The notes beneath the pieces are model-generated. The model had not been told where the DNA came from. It saw only the letters and a program-made list of their open reading frames with translations, and searched no databases. Shown piece by piece: positions 43,347 to 51,533 of a stretch of DNA of 64,000 nucleotides (position 1 is the stretch's first letter; each line of letters opens with the position of its first letter). The stretch spans positions 18,031 through 82,030 of the forward strand of contig JAFDVK010000031.1 of assembly GCA_018269005.1 (NCBI GenBank), written 5' to 3'. The position numbers were made by a program, and so were the translations under genes. This DNA comes from Acidobacteriota bacterium (GTDB lineage Bacteria > Acidobacteriota > Blastocatellia > Pyrinomonadales > Pyrinomonadaceae).

Positions 43347-44555
43347 ATGTTTAGCAAAGATGCGATCAAACTTTACGTTATGGGAATCTCCCTGCTCGCG
43401 CTGACAGCATTCGTCTTTTTTCGGGAGAACACGACCGATTGGCGCGACTATCAGGCGGAATTCCGTGATCTGGTCACTGAGAAATTCGGCGCTGAACGGG
43501 CCGAGCAGGTACCGTCGGGCGTGCAGCAGATATGGGTGAAGGACCTCGACCGTGTCGACCGCTGTGTGACTTGTCACCAGGCGATGGAGTGGAAAGGCTT
43601 GGAGACAGCTCCAAATCCATACCGCACACATCCAAAAGGGATCCTTGAGAAGCATCCGCTCACGGCCTATGGCTGCACCTCGTGCCACGGCGGTCAAGGA
43701 TTTTCGACCACGCTGCCGGATGCACACGGAAACGTCGAGCATTGGGAAGAGCCTGTTCTCGGCCAAGAAGTGAGTGAGGCGTATCTGATCAAGAATTCCA
43801 AGGCCTTGATGGAGATGAACTGCAATTCCTGTCACCGGTATGACCGCCAGACGACGGGAATGGACTATATCAATACTGCGAAAAACCTTGTTGAAGAAAA
43901 GGATTGCCGTGCGTGCCACACGATAAACGGCCGCGGCGGGATCATCGGGCCTGATCTTACATACGAAGGTGACAAGCCGACAGAGCAGTTCGACTACGGG
44001 CGTCTGACCGGCCGTCACGCGGTTTTCGCTTGGCAGGTCGCTCACTTCCAAAATCCGAAGATGGTGTCGCCTGACAGCATCATGCCGAATTTTGGATTGT
44101 CATCGCAGGATGCTCAGGCTCTAGCCCTTCTCGTGATGAGCTGGAAGAAGGAGCCGATCCCTGCAAGCTACATTTCAGGCGTTCAACTTCGCGATGTCCC
44201 GACACCGGAGGAGATAGCAAAAGAAAAAGAAATGTTGGAGGGCGATGGGGCATTCTTCGTGCAAAACAAATGCTTTGTTTGCCATTCGGTCAGTTCTTTG
44301 GGCGTAAATTCGGCCGCAAAGATCGGGCCTGATCTTTCAGATGCGGTCGTGGATGTACAGAACCGGTTCGGACGCACATTGGACGACTTCTTAATGGACC
44401 CGACCGGCACGATGTCGGTGGTTCTCGCAACGCAGATCCCGCTTACGACCGAACAGCGTCAGCAGGCGATCGCACTTCTAAAAGTCGCATACCAGCGGAA
44501 GCTGGAACAACAGATAAAGAACACTTCGCCTTCACCTACACCAGCGGGCAAATAG
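43347..44555 (+). CDS. Membrane-anchored pentaheme cytochrome c
   Basis: 402 aa. One N-terminal TM helix (residues 8-26) anchors a periplasmic domain with five CxxCH heme sites at residues 73-77, 110-114, 159-163, 187-191 and 309-313. The last two are followed by GGIIGPDLTYEGD and SAAKIGPDLSDA, the mono-heme cytochrome c pattern; the first three form a multiheme N-terminal half. In a Rieske/cytochrome b operon it takes the place of cytochrome c1/f. Being directly upstream of nosZ (19-nt gap) it is the likely donor to the CuA site. Confidence 0.9.
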   Translation: MFSKDAIKLYVMGISLLALTAFVFFRENTTDWRDYQAEFRDLVTEKFGAERAEQVPSGVQQIWVKDLDRVDRCVTCHQAMEWKGLETAPNPYRTHPKGILEKHPLTAYGCTSCHGGQGFSTTLPDAHGNVEHWEEPVLGQEVSEAYLIKNSKALMEMNCNSCHRYDRQTTGMDYINTAKNLVEEKDCRACHTINGRGGIIGPDLTYEGDKPTEQFDYGRLTGRHAVFAWQVAHFQNPKMVSPDSIMPNFGLSSQDAQALALLVMSWKKEPIPASYISGVQLRDVPTPEEIAKEKEMLEGDGAFFVQNKCFVCHSVSSLGVNSAAKIGPDLSDAVVDVQNRFGRTLDDFLMDPTGTMSVVLATQIPLTTEQRQQAIALLKVAYQRKLEQQIKNTSPSPTPAGK

Positions 44556-44574
44556 GACGAAGCAGAGGAGAGAG

Positions 44575-46437
44575 ATGAAAAACTTATTTAAACAGCCGAA
44601 ATTCTTATGGATTTTTCTCGGGGCAATTGTTCTAGCTTCATTCTTGGCTATCGGAAGCTGCAGCCGGCGAAGTGCTTTGAAGCAGGATAAAGGCGGAGCC
44701 GCAGAAGCGGCGACCCTTACATACGTCGCACCGGGCGATCTCGACGAATACTATTTGTTCTACTCGGGCGGCCACTCGGGAAACGTCTATGTCGCCGGCG
44801 TGCCGTCGATGAGGCATATCGCCACGATCCCTGTCTTTGCAAAGTATCCGGCGACCGGATACGGTTTTGACAAAGAATCAAAAGAGATGCTCGGCGAATT
44901 CGACTGGGGCGACGTCCACCATCCGGCCTTGAGCGAAACAAAGGGCGATTATGACGGTCGTTGGTTGTTCGTTAACGACAACGGAAATAACCGCGTCGCA
45001 CGCATCGACCTTCGTGATTTCAAAACGAAGCAGATCCTCGGCCCGGTGCCGAACGTTTCGGGCTTTCACGGCGGTGCGTTCGTAACGCCAAATAGCGAAT
45101 ACGTCCTTGCCGCCTCTCGCTTCTCGATACCGCTGCCAAAGGGAACGGCCGCCTCGGTAGAAGAGTACGCAACGAAATACAAGGGCGTTGTTTCGGGCAT
45201 CGCGATCAAGCCTGATTCGGGCGAGATGAGCGTAGGCTGGCAGATATTGATGCCGCCTTACAACTATGACCTTGGCGACGCAGGAAAAGGCCCAAGCGAA
45301 GGCTGGGCCTTCTGGACGAGCTACAACACGGAAAAGGCGATCGGAAAACTCGAGGTGACATCGACCCAGCGGGAACGCGATTACATCGTTGCGGTCAACT
45401 GGAAAGAGGTCGAAAAGGCCGTTCAAGCAGGCAAGACCCAGGTGATCGACGGCGTGCCGGTCATCGACCCCGTTGCAACGCCGGGCCTCGTTTATTTGAT
45501 CCCGTGCAGTAAGAGCCCGCACGGCGTCGATATCAGCCCAGACGGCAAATGGATAATCGGAAGCGGCAAGCTTCAATCCATCACAACTGCGTACAGCGTT
45601 GAGAAGATGCTTGCGGCAATTCAGGCGAAGAATTTTTCGGGTGAAGAAGACGGCCTCCCGATCCTCAATTATGACGCGATCAAGGAAGCGGAAGTGAATG
45701 TCGGCCTCGGGCCGCTGCATACGCAGTTCGACAATCAGGGCAACGCCTACACGAGCCTGTTTGTGGAGAGTGCGGTCGCAAAATGGAAGCTCGGCAGCTG
45801 GGAAGTGGTCGACAAGATCCCGATCACCTACAACATCGGACACCTTGCAACTGCCGAAGGTGACACGGTCGATCCGGACGGAAAGTTCCTCATCGCTTTG
45901 AATAAGCTTTCGCACGGGACACACCTGAACGTCGGCCCGTCACAGCCGGAGAGCACGCAGCTGATAGGCATCGAAGGCGAAAAGATGAAGTTGCTGTATA
46001 ACGCATTTACGGAGCCGGAGCCACATTACGCTCAGATAATAAAGGCGGACAAGCTGAAGCCGATCGAGGTCTATCCGAAGGAGGAGAACAAGAATCCGAA
46101 CGCGATCTGGGATATCAACGACGCGAAGGCCGAGCGAACTTCGGACGGCGTAACGGTGAAGACCATATTGGTTCGGAGTACGATCACCCCGACGGCGATC
46201 GAGGTCAATCAGGGCGATAAAGTTACGATCCATTTGACCAATATCGAGCAGACGACGGACGAACTTCATGGCTTTGGGCTCCTGGAATACAACATCAACG
46301 TCGTTGTGGATCCGGGCGAGACAAAGACGATCGAGTTCGTCGCCAACAAGCCGGGCGTCTATGCGTACTACTGCACGAACTTCTGTTCGGCATTGCACCA
46401 AGAGATGCAGGGATACTTGGTTGTGAAGCCAAAATAA
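44575..46437 (+). CDS. nosZ: Nitrous oxide reductase, clade II type
   Basis: 620 aa. It reduces N2O to N2. The seven-bladed propeller supplies CuZ histidines, seen in DWGDVHHPALSE, NVSGFHGGAF, SKSPHGVDISPDG, GLGPLHTQFD, YNIGHLATAEGD and KLSHGTHLNVG. The C-terminal cupredoxin domain carries CuA: Cys600, Cys604, His608 and Met611 in CTNFCSALHQEM, plus the His of TTDELHGFG. The N-terminus is Sec-type without a twin arginine, as in clade II enzymes, and ends in a lipobox (LAIGSC, Cys29), so the mature protein may be a lipoprotein. The operon also encodes its electron donors upstream and its maturation factors downstream. Confidence 0.96.
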   Translation: MKNLFKQPKFLWIFLGAIVLASFLAIGSCSRRSALKQDKGGAAEAATLTYVAPGDLDEYYLFYSGGHSGNVYVAGVPSMRHIATIPVFAKYPATGYGFDKESKEMLGEFDWGDVHHPALSETKGDYDGRWLFVNDNGNNRVARIDLRDFKTKQILGPVPNVSGFHGGAFVTPNSEYVLAASRFSIPLPKGTAASVEEYATKYKGVVSGIAIKPDSGEMSVGWQILMPPYNYDLGDAGKGPSEGWAFWTSYNTEKAIGKLEVTSTQRERDYIVAVNWKEVEKAVQAGKTQVIDGVPVIDPVATPGLVYLIPCSKSPHGVDISPDGKWIIGSGKLQSITTAYSVEKMLAAIQAKNFSGEEDGLPILNYDAIKEAEVNVGLGPLHTQFDNQGNAYTSLFVESAVAKWKLGSWEVVDKIPITYNIGHLATAEGDTVDPDGKFLIALNKLSHGTHLNVGPSQPESTQLIGIEGEKMKLLYNAFTEPEPHYAQIIKADKLKPIEVYPKEENKNPNAIWDINDAKAERTSDGVTVKTILVRSTITPTAIEVNQGDKVTIHLTNIEQTTDELHGFGLLEYNINVVVDPGETKTIEFVANKPGVYAYYCTNFCSALHQEMQGYLVVKPK

Positions 46438-46457
46438 ACCAGAAAAACACGCCGGTT

Positions 46458-46510
46458 AAAGGCGAGAGAAGGTGAGTAATACAATTCGTTCCTCCCTGTC
46501 TCTCGCCTTT
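46458..46510 (+). terminator. Intercistronic hairpin between nosZ and nosB-like gene
   Basis: AAAGGCGAGAGA (46458-46469) is a perfect 12-bp complement of TCTCTCGCCTTT (46499-46510) around a 29-nt loop; no T-run follows. It stands 20 nt after the nosZ stop. Partial termination or protection of the nosZ 3' end would make more NosZ than maturation proteins. Confidence 0.6.
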
Positions 46511-46542
46511 GAGTGGAAGGTTCCAGAAAAAAAGGGGGAAGC

Positions 46543-47241
46543 ATGGAAAACGAACAGAACTCAGCGACCACGGACACGCGAAGCAGATCAGACAGTTGGC
46601 TAAGACGTCTCCTATTGAGGAACTATGCCTTTCTTGAGCAGATTCTGCCGATGAAGAGCCGTTTGCTGGTGATCATTGCGTCCTTGGTGCTTCTGACCGT
46701 TTTCGTCTTTCCGCTATGGAATATGACGTTTTTCTCCAATCAGTACACTGATGGACTGGCGTTGGATATATACGCGTATCGACTCGAAGGGGCAAAAACG
46801 CCGAATCGTGATGACCTTCGGGAGATCAACTCGCTGAATCATTACATCGGGATGCGCCCGCTGCTCGAAAGCGATTTCAGCGAGTTCGTTTGGCTTCCGT
46901 TCGCGGTCGGCGGCCTGATCCTGCTCGCGTTAAGGGCGGTGGTGCTCGGCAAGATGTCGAAACTCGTGGACGTGTTCGTTCTGTTCGTCTATTTCAGCCT
47001 CTATTCGTTGTGGAGTTTTTACTATAGGCTACACAGCTATGGGCACAACCTTGATCCGACCGCTGCGATCAAGGTGGAGCCGTTCACGCCGCCGCTATTT
47101 GGCGAACAGGTCGTCGGAAACTTTACGGTCTATAGCTATCCGGACATTGCATCCTATGCGTTCATCATTTACGGAGCTTTGCTTCTGGCGGCGATCTTGT
47201 GGAGCTGGTATCGGTACAAGCCGGCCACTGCTGAGGCTTGA
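46543..47241 (+). CDS. NosB-like integral membrane protein
   Basis: 232 aa from ATG 46543 with AAGGGGGAA just upstream; the frame extends 30 nt further up without a better start. Four hydrophobic segments: LLVIIASLVLLTVFVFPLW, FVWLPFAVGGLILLALRAVV, VDVFVLFVYFSLYSLWSFYY, and YAFIIYGALLLAAILWSW. A periplasmic loop contains LDIYAYRLEG and INSLNHYIGMRPL, a pattern recurring in membrane proteins next to clade II nosZ. It occupies the nosB position between nosZ and nosD. The function of NosB is unknown; an electron-transfer or assembly role is assumed. Confidence 0.75.
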   Translation: MENEQNSATTDTRSRSDSWLRRLLLRNYAFLEQILPMKSRLLVIIASLVLLTVFVFPLWNMTFFSNQYTDGLALDIYAYRLEGAKTPNRDDLREINSLNHYIGMRPLLESDFSEFVWLPFAVGGLILLALRAVVLGKMSKLVDVFVLFVYFSLYSLWSFYYRLHSYGHNLDPTAAIKVEPFTPPLFGEQVVGNFTVYSYPDIASYAFIIYGALLLAAILWSWYRYKPATAEA

Positions 47242-47267
47242 GCCAAACGGATGGCGACAATGAAGCA

Positions 47268-48626
47268 ATGAAGTTAAGCGGCTTCGCTATATTCCTGATA
47301 CTCTTTGCGGTTCTACCAACGCAGGCAGAAGTGCTGCAGGTCGGTGCCGGCCACTCGTTCAAGACGATCAACTCGGCGATCGCGGTAGCGAAGGCGGGCG
47401 ATACGATCGAGGTCTATGCCGGAATTTATGCCGAGAACGTAAAGATCGACAAGACACTGACGATCGAAGGTGTTGGGAATCCAACGATAAAAGGATCCGG
47501 CAAGGGGAGCGTCATCGAAGTTACCGCAGATAACTGCAAGGTCTCGAAAATAAAGGTCGAAACGAGCGGCGGCGATCTTGTGAACGAGGACGCCGGCCTA
47601 CTTCTTCGTTCCAGCGGCAACACGGTCGAGGACCTTGAACTTCGCGATATATTATTCGGGATCTACCTTCTGAATTCGTCGAACAATAAGATCCGCCGAA
47701 ACCGCATCTTCGGCCGTACCGAATTGGAAAGCGGATCACGCGGCGGCGGGATCCATGTATGGAATTCGACACACAATGTCTTCGAAGACAACGTCGTTAC
47801 CGAAGCACGCGACGGTATGTACATCCAGAACAGTTCGGATAACATCTTTCGCAGGAACAGGGTGTTCGACCTGCGTTACGGGCTGCATTTTATGAACTCG
47901 GACGACAACATCTTCGAGGACAATGTCTTCTACGACAACATTGCCGGTGCGGCGATAATGTATTCGAAAAGCATCGTTCTTAGGCGAAATACATTTGTTC
48001 ACAATCGCGGATTCAGTTCCTTCGGCATTCTTTTCCAAGACTGTCGGGAATGTACGATCGAGGAGAATCTCATTCTCGACAATGCCGTCGGACTTTTTTT
48101 AGAAGCGTCGCGCAATTCGATCTTCCGTCGAAACACGGTCGCTGAGAACGATGTCGCGATGGAGATATTCGCGAGCTCCGAGAACAATACCTTTGTCGAG
48201 AACAATTTCATCAACAATATGAGCCCGCTCACGCTCATCGGAAAGTCCAGCTCAACGAAATGGGCGAACGATGAACGCGGGAATTATTGGGATGATTATG
48301 ACGGCTATGATCTGGATACGGACGGGATCGGCGACGTGGCTCATCCGATACACAATATCTTCGAGTATCTGGAAGGGAACTATCCGCGCTTGCGGATCTA
48401 TCTGAACAGTCCGGCGGCACAGTCGCTCGTTGCTGCCGAGAAGGCCTTTCCGATCTTGAAAGGCACGAGCGAACTCGATCGCCGGCCGTTAATGAGGCCA
48501 GTGAAACTCGATACTATATTTCCGCCTCGAGAGACGAGCGGAAATGCGAAATGGCTGCTGCTCGGGTTCTCCGTCCTAATGATCGGCGCCGCATTGACGG
48601 CGTTCATGCGAGGTGCGCGCAGATGA
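47268..48626 (+). CDS. nosD: NosD copper-assembly protein
   Basis: 452 aa from ATG 47268, which opens a signal peptide (MKLSGFAIFLILFAVLPTQA); a TTG at 47238 overlapping the previous stop is an alternative. The mature part is a parallel beta-helix of carbohydrate-binding/PbH1-type repeats (NKIRRNRIFG, HNVFEDNVVTEA, DNIFRRNRVFDL, DNIFEDNVFYDN, NSIFRRNTVAEN), ending in RGNYWDDYDGYD, a NosD hallmark, and a C-terminal TM helix. NosD works in the periplasm with the NosFY transporter to build the CuZ cluster. It overlaps nosF as ATGA. Confidence 0.92.
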   Translation: MKLSGFAIFLILFAVLPTQAEVLQVGAGHSFKTINSAIAVAKAGDTIEVYAGIYAENVKIDKTLTIEGVGNPTIKGSGKGSVIEVTADNCKVSKIKVETSGGDLVNEDAGLLLRSSGNTVEDLELRDILFGIYLLNSSNNKIRRNRIFGRTELESGSRGGGIHVWNSTHNVFEDNVVTEARDGMYIQNSSDNIFRRNRVFDLRYGLHFMNSDDNIFEDNVFYDNIAGAAIMYSKSIVLRRNTFVHNRGFSSFGILFQDCRECTIEENLILDNAVGLFLEASRNSIFRRNTVAENDVAMEIFASSENNTFVENNFINNMSPLTLIGKSSSTKWANDERGNYWDDYDGYDLDTDGIGDVAHPIHNIFEYLEGNYPRLRIYLNSPAAQSLVAAEKAFPILKGTSELDRRPLMRPVKLDTIFPPRETSGNAKWLLLGFSVLMIGAALTAFMRGARR

Positions 48627-49342
48627 TCGAAGTTCAAGGACTCGCAAAGACCTTTGGTCAATTCACGGCCGTTGACGGCGTGTCTTTCGAAGTCCGCGAA
48701 GGCGAGACGTTCGCGATGCTCGGTCCGAACGGCAGCGGCAAATCGACGATCCTGAAGAGCATCGCCGGACTGCAAAGGCCGACCAATGGATCCATCACCA
48801 TCGGAGGCATGGATGCCCTAAAGACATCGCTGGCGGCACGAAAACTTATCAGCTATTTGCCGCAGCGGGTTGGGTTTCACGATTGCCTGACCGCACACGA
48901 GGTCCTTGAGTTCTATTGCCGTTTGCGAAAACTGCCAATCTCTCGCATCGATCAAGTAGTTCATGGTTCGGAGTTCAATTTCAACGGATTTAGCGAAAAA
49001 CGCGTTTCTGAGCTTTCCGGCGGAATGAAGCAAAAGCTTGGGCTTGCCATTGCATGCCTGGCGGATGCTCCGGTGCTCCTTCTCGATGAACCGACCGTGA
49101 GTCTCGATCCGGCGGGAGCGATCGCATTCCGCAAATTTCTTAAAACTCTAAAAGAAAAGGGGAAGACCATCGTCTTTACATCGCACGTTCTAGCGGATGT
49201 CGAGATGCTCGCGGATCGCGTTGCTGTTCTCGTCGATGGAAAGCTTACCGCAGTTCTCCCGATCGAGGAATTGCGGCAGCAGATCGCAGACAAAGATCGA
49301 TCCCTTGAGGAGATATACCTTGAATATGCAAGTGCTGCGTAA
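48623..49342 (+). CDS. nosF: NosF ABC transporter ATPase
   Basis: 239 aa from ATG 48623, overlapping the nosD stop. All ABC ATPase motifs are present: Walker A GPNGSGKST (34-42), Q-loop SYLPQRVGF, signature LSGGMKQKL, Walker B VLLLDEPTVSLD and switch His in VFTSHVLADVE. It energises NosY for the transport step that supports CuZ maturation, thought to concern sulfur supply or NosD conformational change. It is followed by nosL with a slight overlap. Confidence 0.92.
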   Translation: MIEVQGLAKTFGQFTAVDGVSFEVREGETFAMLGPNGSGKSTILKSIAGLQRPTNGSITIGGMDALKTSLAARKLISYLPQRVGFHDCLTAHEVLEFYCRLRKLPISRIDQVVHGSEFNFNGFSEKRVSELSGGMKQKLGLAIACLADAPVLLLDEPTVSLDPAGAIAFRKFLKTLKEKGKTIVFTSHVLADVEMLADRVAVLVDGKLTAVLPIEELRQQIADKDRSLEEIYLEYASAA

Positions 49343-49733
49343 GGCTATTACATTGTCGCTCTTTTTTCTGATCGCATGTGCTGCTGGCCAAGTCCGTCCG
49401 GTGCCTATCGAGGATGGCGATGCTTGCTCCTTTTGCCGAATGGCGATCAGCGAAAAACAATTTGCCGCCGAGATCATCAAGAACGACGAGACCGTGCTCA
49501 AGTTTGACGACATCAAATGTATGCTCCGGTATCAAGAACGCTCTGAAGACAAGCAGAAACCGGCTGCGACCTTTGTTACTGATTACGTTTCAAAAGAATG
49601 GATAAAGGCCGAGGACGCATTTTACGTCCGCTCCGAGACCATAAAGACGCCGATGGGCGGCGGCATCATCGCCTACCGAGATAAAGGTCAGATCCAAGGC
49701 GAGAGTGTAAGATTCGCAGACCTGAAACCGTAA
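49320..49733 (+). CDS. nosL: NosL copper-chaperone lipoprotein
   Basis: 137 aa from TTG 49320, which has AGGAG 7 nt upstream within nosF; ATG 49326 would be 13 nt away and is the alternative. A short lipoprotein signal ends at LIAC. NosL motifs follow: GDACSFCRMAISEKQFAAEI (the CxxCxM-type Cu(I) site), FDDIKCMLRY and YVSKEWIKAEDAFYVRS, with TPMGGGIIAY near the end. NosL delivers Cu(I) to apo-NosZ via NosDFY. The family assignment is strong. Confidence 0.92.
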   Translation: MNMQVLRKAITLSLFFLIACAAGQVRPVPIEDGDACSFCRMAISEKQFAAEIIKNDETVLKFDDIKCMLRYQERSEDKQKPAATFVTDYVSKEWIKAEDAFYVRSETIKTPMGGGIIAYRDKGQIQGESVRFADLKP

Positions 49734-49742
49734 GGAAAAAGT

Positions 49743-50573
49743 ATGGAACTGAGTTCGATCCTGCCAATTGCCCGGCGTGAATTGATCGTCGCGATCAGAA
49801 ACAAATGGACGGTGATATTTGCCTTCGTGTTTGGTTCGCTGGTGCTTGCGATCTCATATTTTGGCACCATTACGGCCGGCGAGATCGGATTCCAAGGGTT
49901 CAATCGAACGACCGCGAGTTTGCTCAGCCTTGTCCTTTATTTGATCCCGTTGGTGTCCTTGATGATGGGAACGCAAAGCTTCTTACGAAATGAGGGTGAG
50001 GACGAGATGCTCTTTTCGCAGCCTGTTTCAAGGAGCGAGATCCTTACAGGCAAGCTCTTGGGCCTTTTTGCTGCGATGACGACGGCAACATTTATCGGCT
50101 TTGGCGTCGGCGGTGTCGTTATTGCGACACAGACCGACGCAGAGGGCTTTCTCGGATATCCGGTCTTTGTTCTGCTTTCCCTTTTCCTGACGCTTGTGTT
50201 CCTCTCGCTATCGATGCTCGCGGCCATCATCTCACAACGCAGAACCAAGGCCTTCGGCCTCGCACTGCTTCTTTGGTTCTTCTTCGTGATCCTTTACGAT
50301 CTGCTTGTGCTCGGCGGTTCGCTTTTGCTCAAAGAGCGAAGTGCAAATTACTTTATATTCGCATCACTATTTGGAAATCCAGTTGATATTGTGCGAGTCG
50401 CAGGCTTGCTTTCAATGAAAGGCGGCGAAGTTTTTGGAGCCGCCGGTGCATCCTTGCTGAAGTTCTTGGGCGGTTATGGCCAAGCGATCGCGGCTTTGGT
50501 AGTTGGCCTGATCTTTTGGACGGCGGTACCGATCTTGGCGTCGTTTAGGCTCTTGCGGGATCAGGATATTTGA
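49743..50573 (+). CDS. nosY: NosY ABC-2-type permease
   Basis: 276 aa with six hydrophobic helices. ILPIARRELIVAIRNKWTVIFAFVFG is the ABC-2/NosY opening, FLRNEGEDEMLFSQPVSRSEIL the cytoplasmic coupling segment and LLKFLGGYGQAIAALVVGLIFW the last helices. It is the membrane partner of NosF. Here the order is D-F-L-Y rather than D-F-Y-L. The stop lies 5 nt from the stop of the convergent YwiC-like gene, ending the operon. Confidence 0.9.
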   Translation: MELSSILPIARRELIVAIRNKWTVIFAFVFGSLVLAISYFGTITAGEIGFQGFNRTTASLLSLVLYLIPLVSLMMGTQSFLRNEGEDEMLFSQPVSRSEILTGKLLGLFAAMTTATFIGFGVGGVVIATQTDAEGFLGYPVFVLLSLFLTLVFLSLSMLAAIISQRRTKAFGLALLLWFFFVILYDLLVLGGSLLLKERSANYFIFASLFGNPVDIVRVAGLLSMKGGEVFGAAGASLLKFLGGYGQAIAALVVGLIFWTAVPILASFRLLRDQDI

Positions 50574-50578
50574 CCGGC

Positions 50579-51412
50579 CTAGATGCCGGTGTAGTAGCCG
50601 ATACCGATTGACAGTGCGTAAGCGATACCGTAAACCACTTCCCAAATGCCGATCGTTTTTGCACTGAGCGACTGACGGTACGGAGAGAGGCCGTAGATCG
50701 CACGTCCGGCAAGGAACGTCGCCATCAGCACCGTCAAAAGCGAAGACAACCCGATGTAGTAGATGCCGATGACAAGGATCAGCGCCGCGATATGGGCGGC
50801 GATCGGTGAAAAGATCGTGAACTCTTTGTCCTTGTTCATTCGAACGCGGCAACGCACGTAGAGGATCGATGGGATGAGTCGGGCCAAGATCACTGCCCAG
50901 AGTGCAAGGGCGAAAGGCGCCGCGAATCCACCAGCGAGAGCAAGCACTGAGACAGAAGATGCAAGGGCGGCAGCGGCGAGCAGCTCGGGCACGAGATGAC
51001 GCGTCTGTCGTGCGAGATCCTGAATGACGAGATAGATCACGAGCGGTGTCGCCAGAACGAACGGAAGAAAGCTGTGAAGCGGCGCAAATATCAAACTCCC
51101 GAGCAGTCCAAACGTCGCGATCCCGCCGAAGATCAAGACGAATTTCCGAGCGATAAGCGTCCGCGGCAGCGTCCGATTCTGACGCCAGTCGCCGAGAAAG
51201 AATTTGAGAGGCTGACGCGTTAAGAATGCGCCGACCGCAAGCAGCGGGATAAACGGTGCGGCAATGCTCGGTGCAATGATGATGCCCGCAATTAGCGGCT
51301 CAAAGAGAAACCCCCAAGCTCCATGCTCGACCGGCAAGGCTATCGACTTCGCGGGAATATTCGAAGGTTTTTTTGCTGCAAAAGCTTTTCCGGGCATCTG
51401 AGAACCGTCCAT
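50579..51412 (-). CDS. YwiC-like membrane protein
   Basis: 277 aa, about eight hydrophobic segments. The N-terminal SIALPVEHGAWGFLFEPLIAG is the YwiC family signature (P.EHGaW....ep), and FLTRQPLKFFLGDWRQNRTLP and ELLAAAALASSVSVLALAGG fit the rest. YwiC was noted in Bacillus near anaerobic nitrate-respiration genes and is under Fnr-type control there; its function is unknown. Its place convergent to nosY and divergent from the hemerythrin gene, with an FNR/DNR-like palindrome between the two starts, agrees with an anaerobic or nitrogen-oxide role. Confidence 0.8.
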   Translation of the reverse strand: MDGSQMPGKAFAAKKPSNIPAKSIALPVEHGAWGFLFEPLIAGIIIAPSIAAPFIPLLAVGAFLTRQPLKFFLGDWRQNRTLPRTLIARKFVLIFGGIATFGLLGSLIFAPLHSFLPFVLATPLVIYLVIQDLARQTRHLVPELLAAAALASSVSVLALAGGFAAPFALALWAVILARLIPSILYVRCRVRMNKDKEFTIFSPIAAHIAALILVIGIYYIGLSSLLTVLMATFLAGRAIYGLSPYRQSLSAKTIGIWEVVYGIAYALSIGIGYYTGI

Positions 51413-51469
51413 AATGTCACGCTGTCACCAGGCTAAAGCGTAGGATAATGTCATGCGATGGGAAATTAG

Positions 51470-51483
51470 ATGACATAGGTCAT
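51470..51483 (+). promoter_or_regulatory. FNR/DNR-like palindrome between YwiC-like and hemerythrin genes
   Basis: ATGAC-ATAG-GTCAT is a perfect 5-4-5 inverted repeat, one base per half off the DNR/NNR consensus TTGAC-N4-GTCAA. It is centred 57 nt before the hemerythrin ATG (51534) and about 64 nt before the divergent YwiC start (51412). No gene for a Crp/Fnr regulator is in the window. Confidence 0.5.
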
Positions 51484-51533
51484 AAAATGATACTTTCTAC
51501 ACCATTAGCATTCTTTTTACTGCGGGCTGCGAA

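Noticed and set aside
42921..44051. 376-codon minus-strand ORF
   Set aside because: It lies antisense to cytochrome b and the pentaheme cytochrome c, whose motifs are unambiguous; its own translation has no domain pattern.
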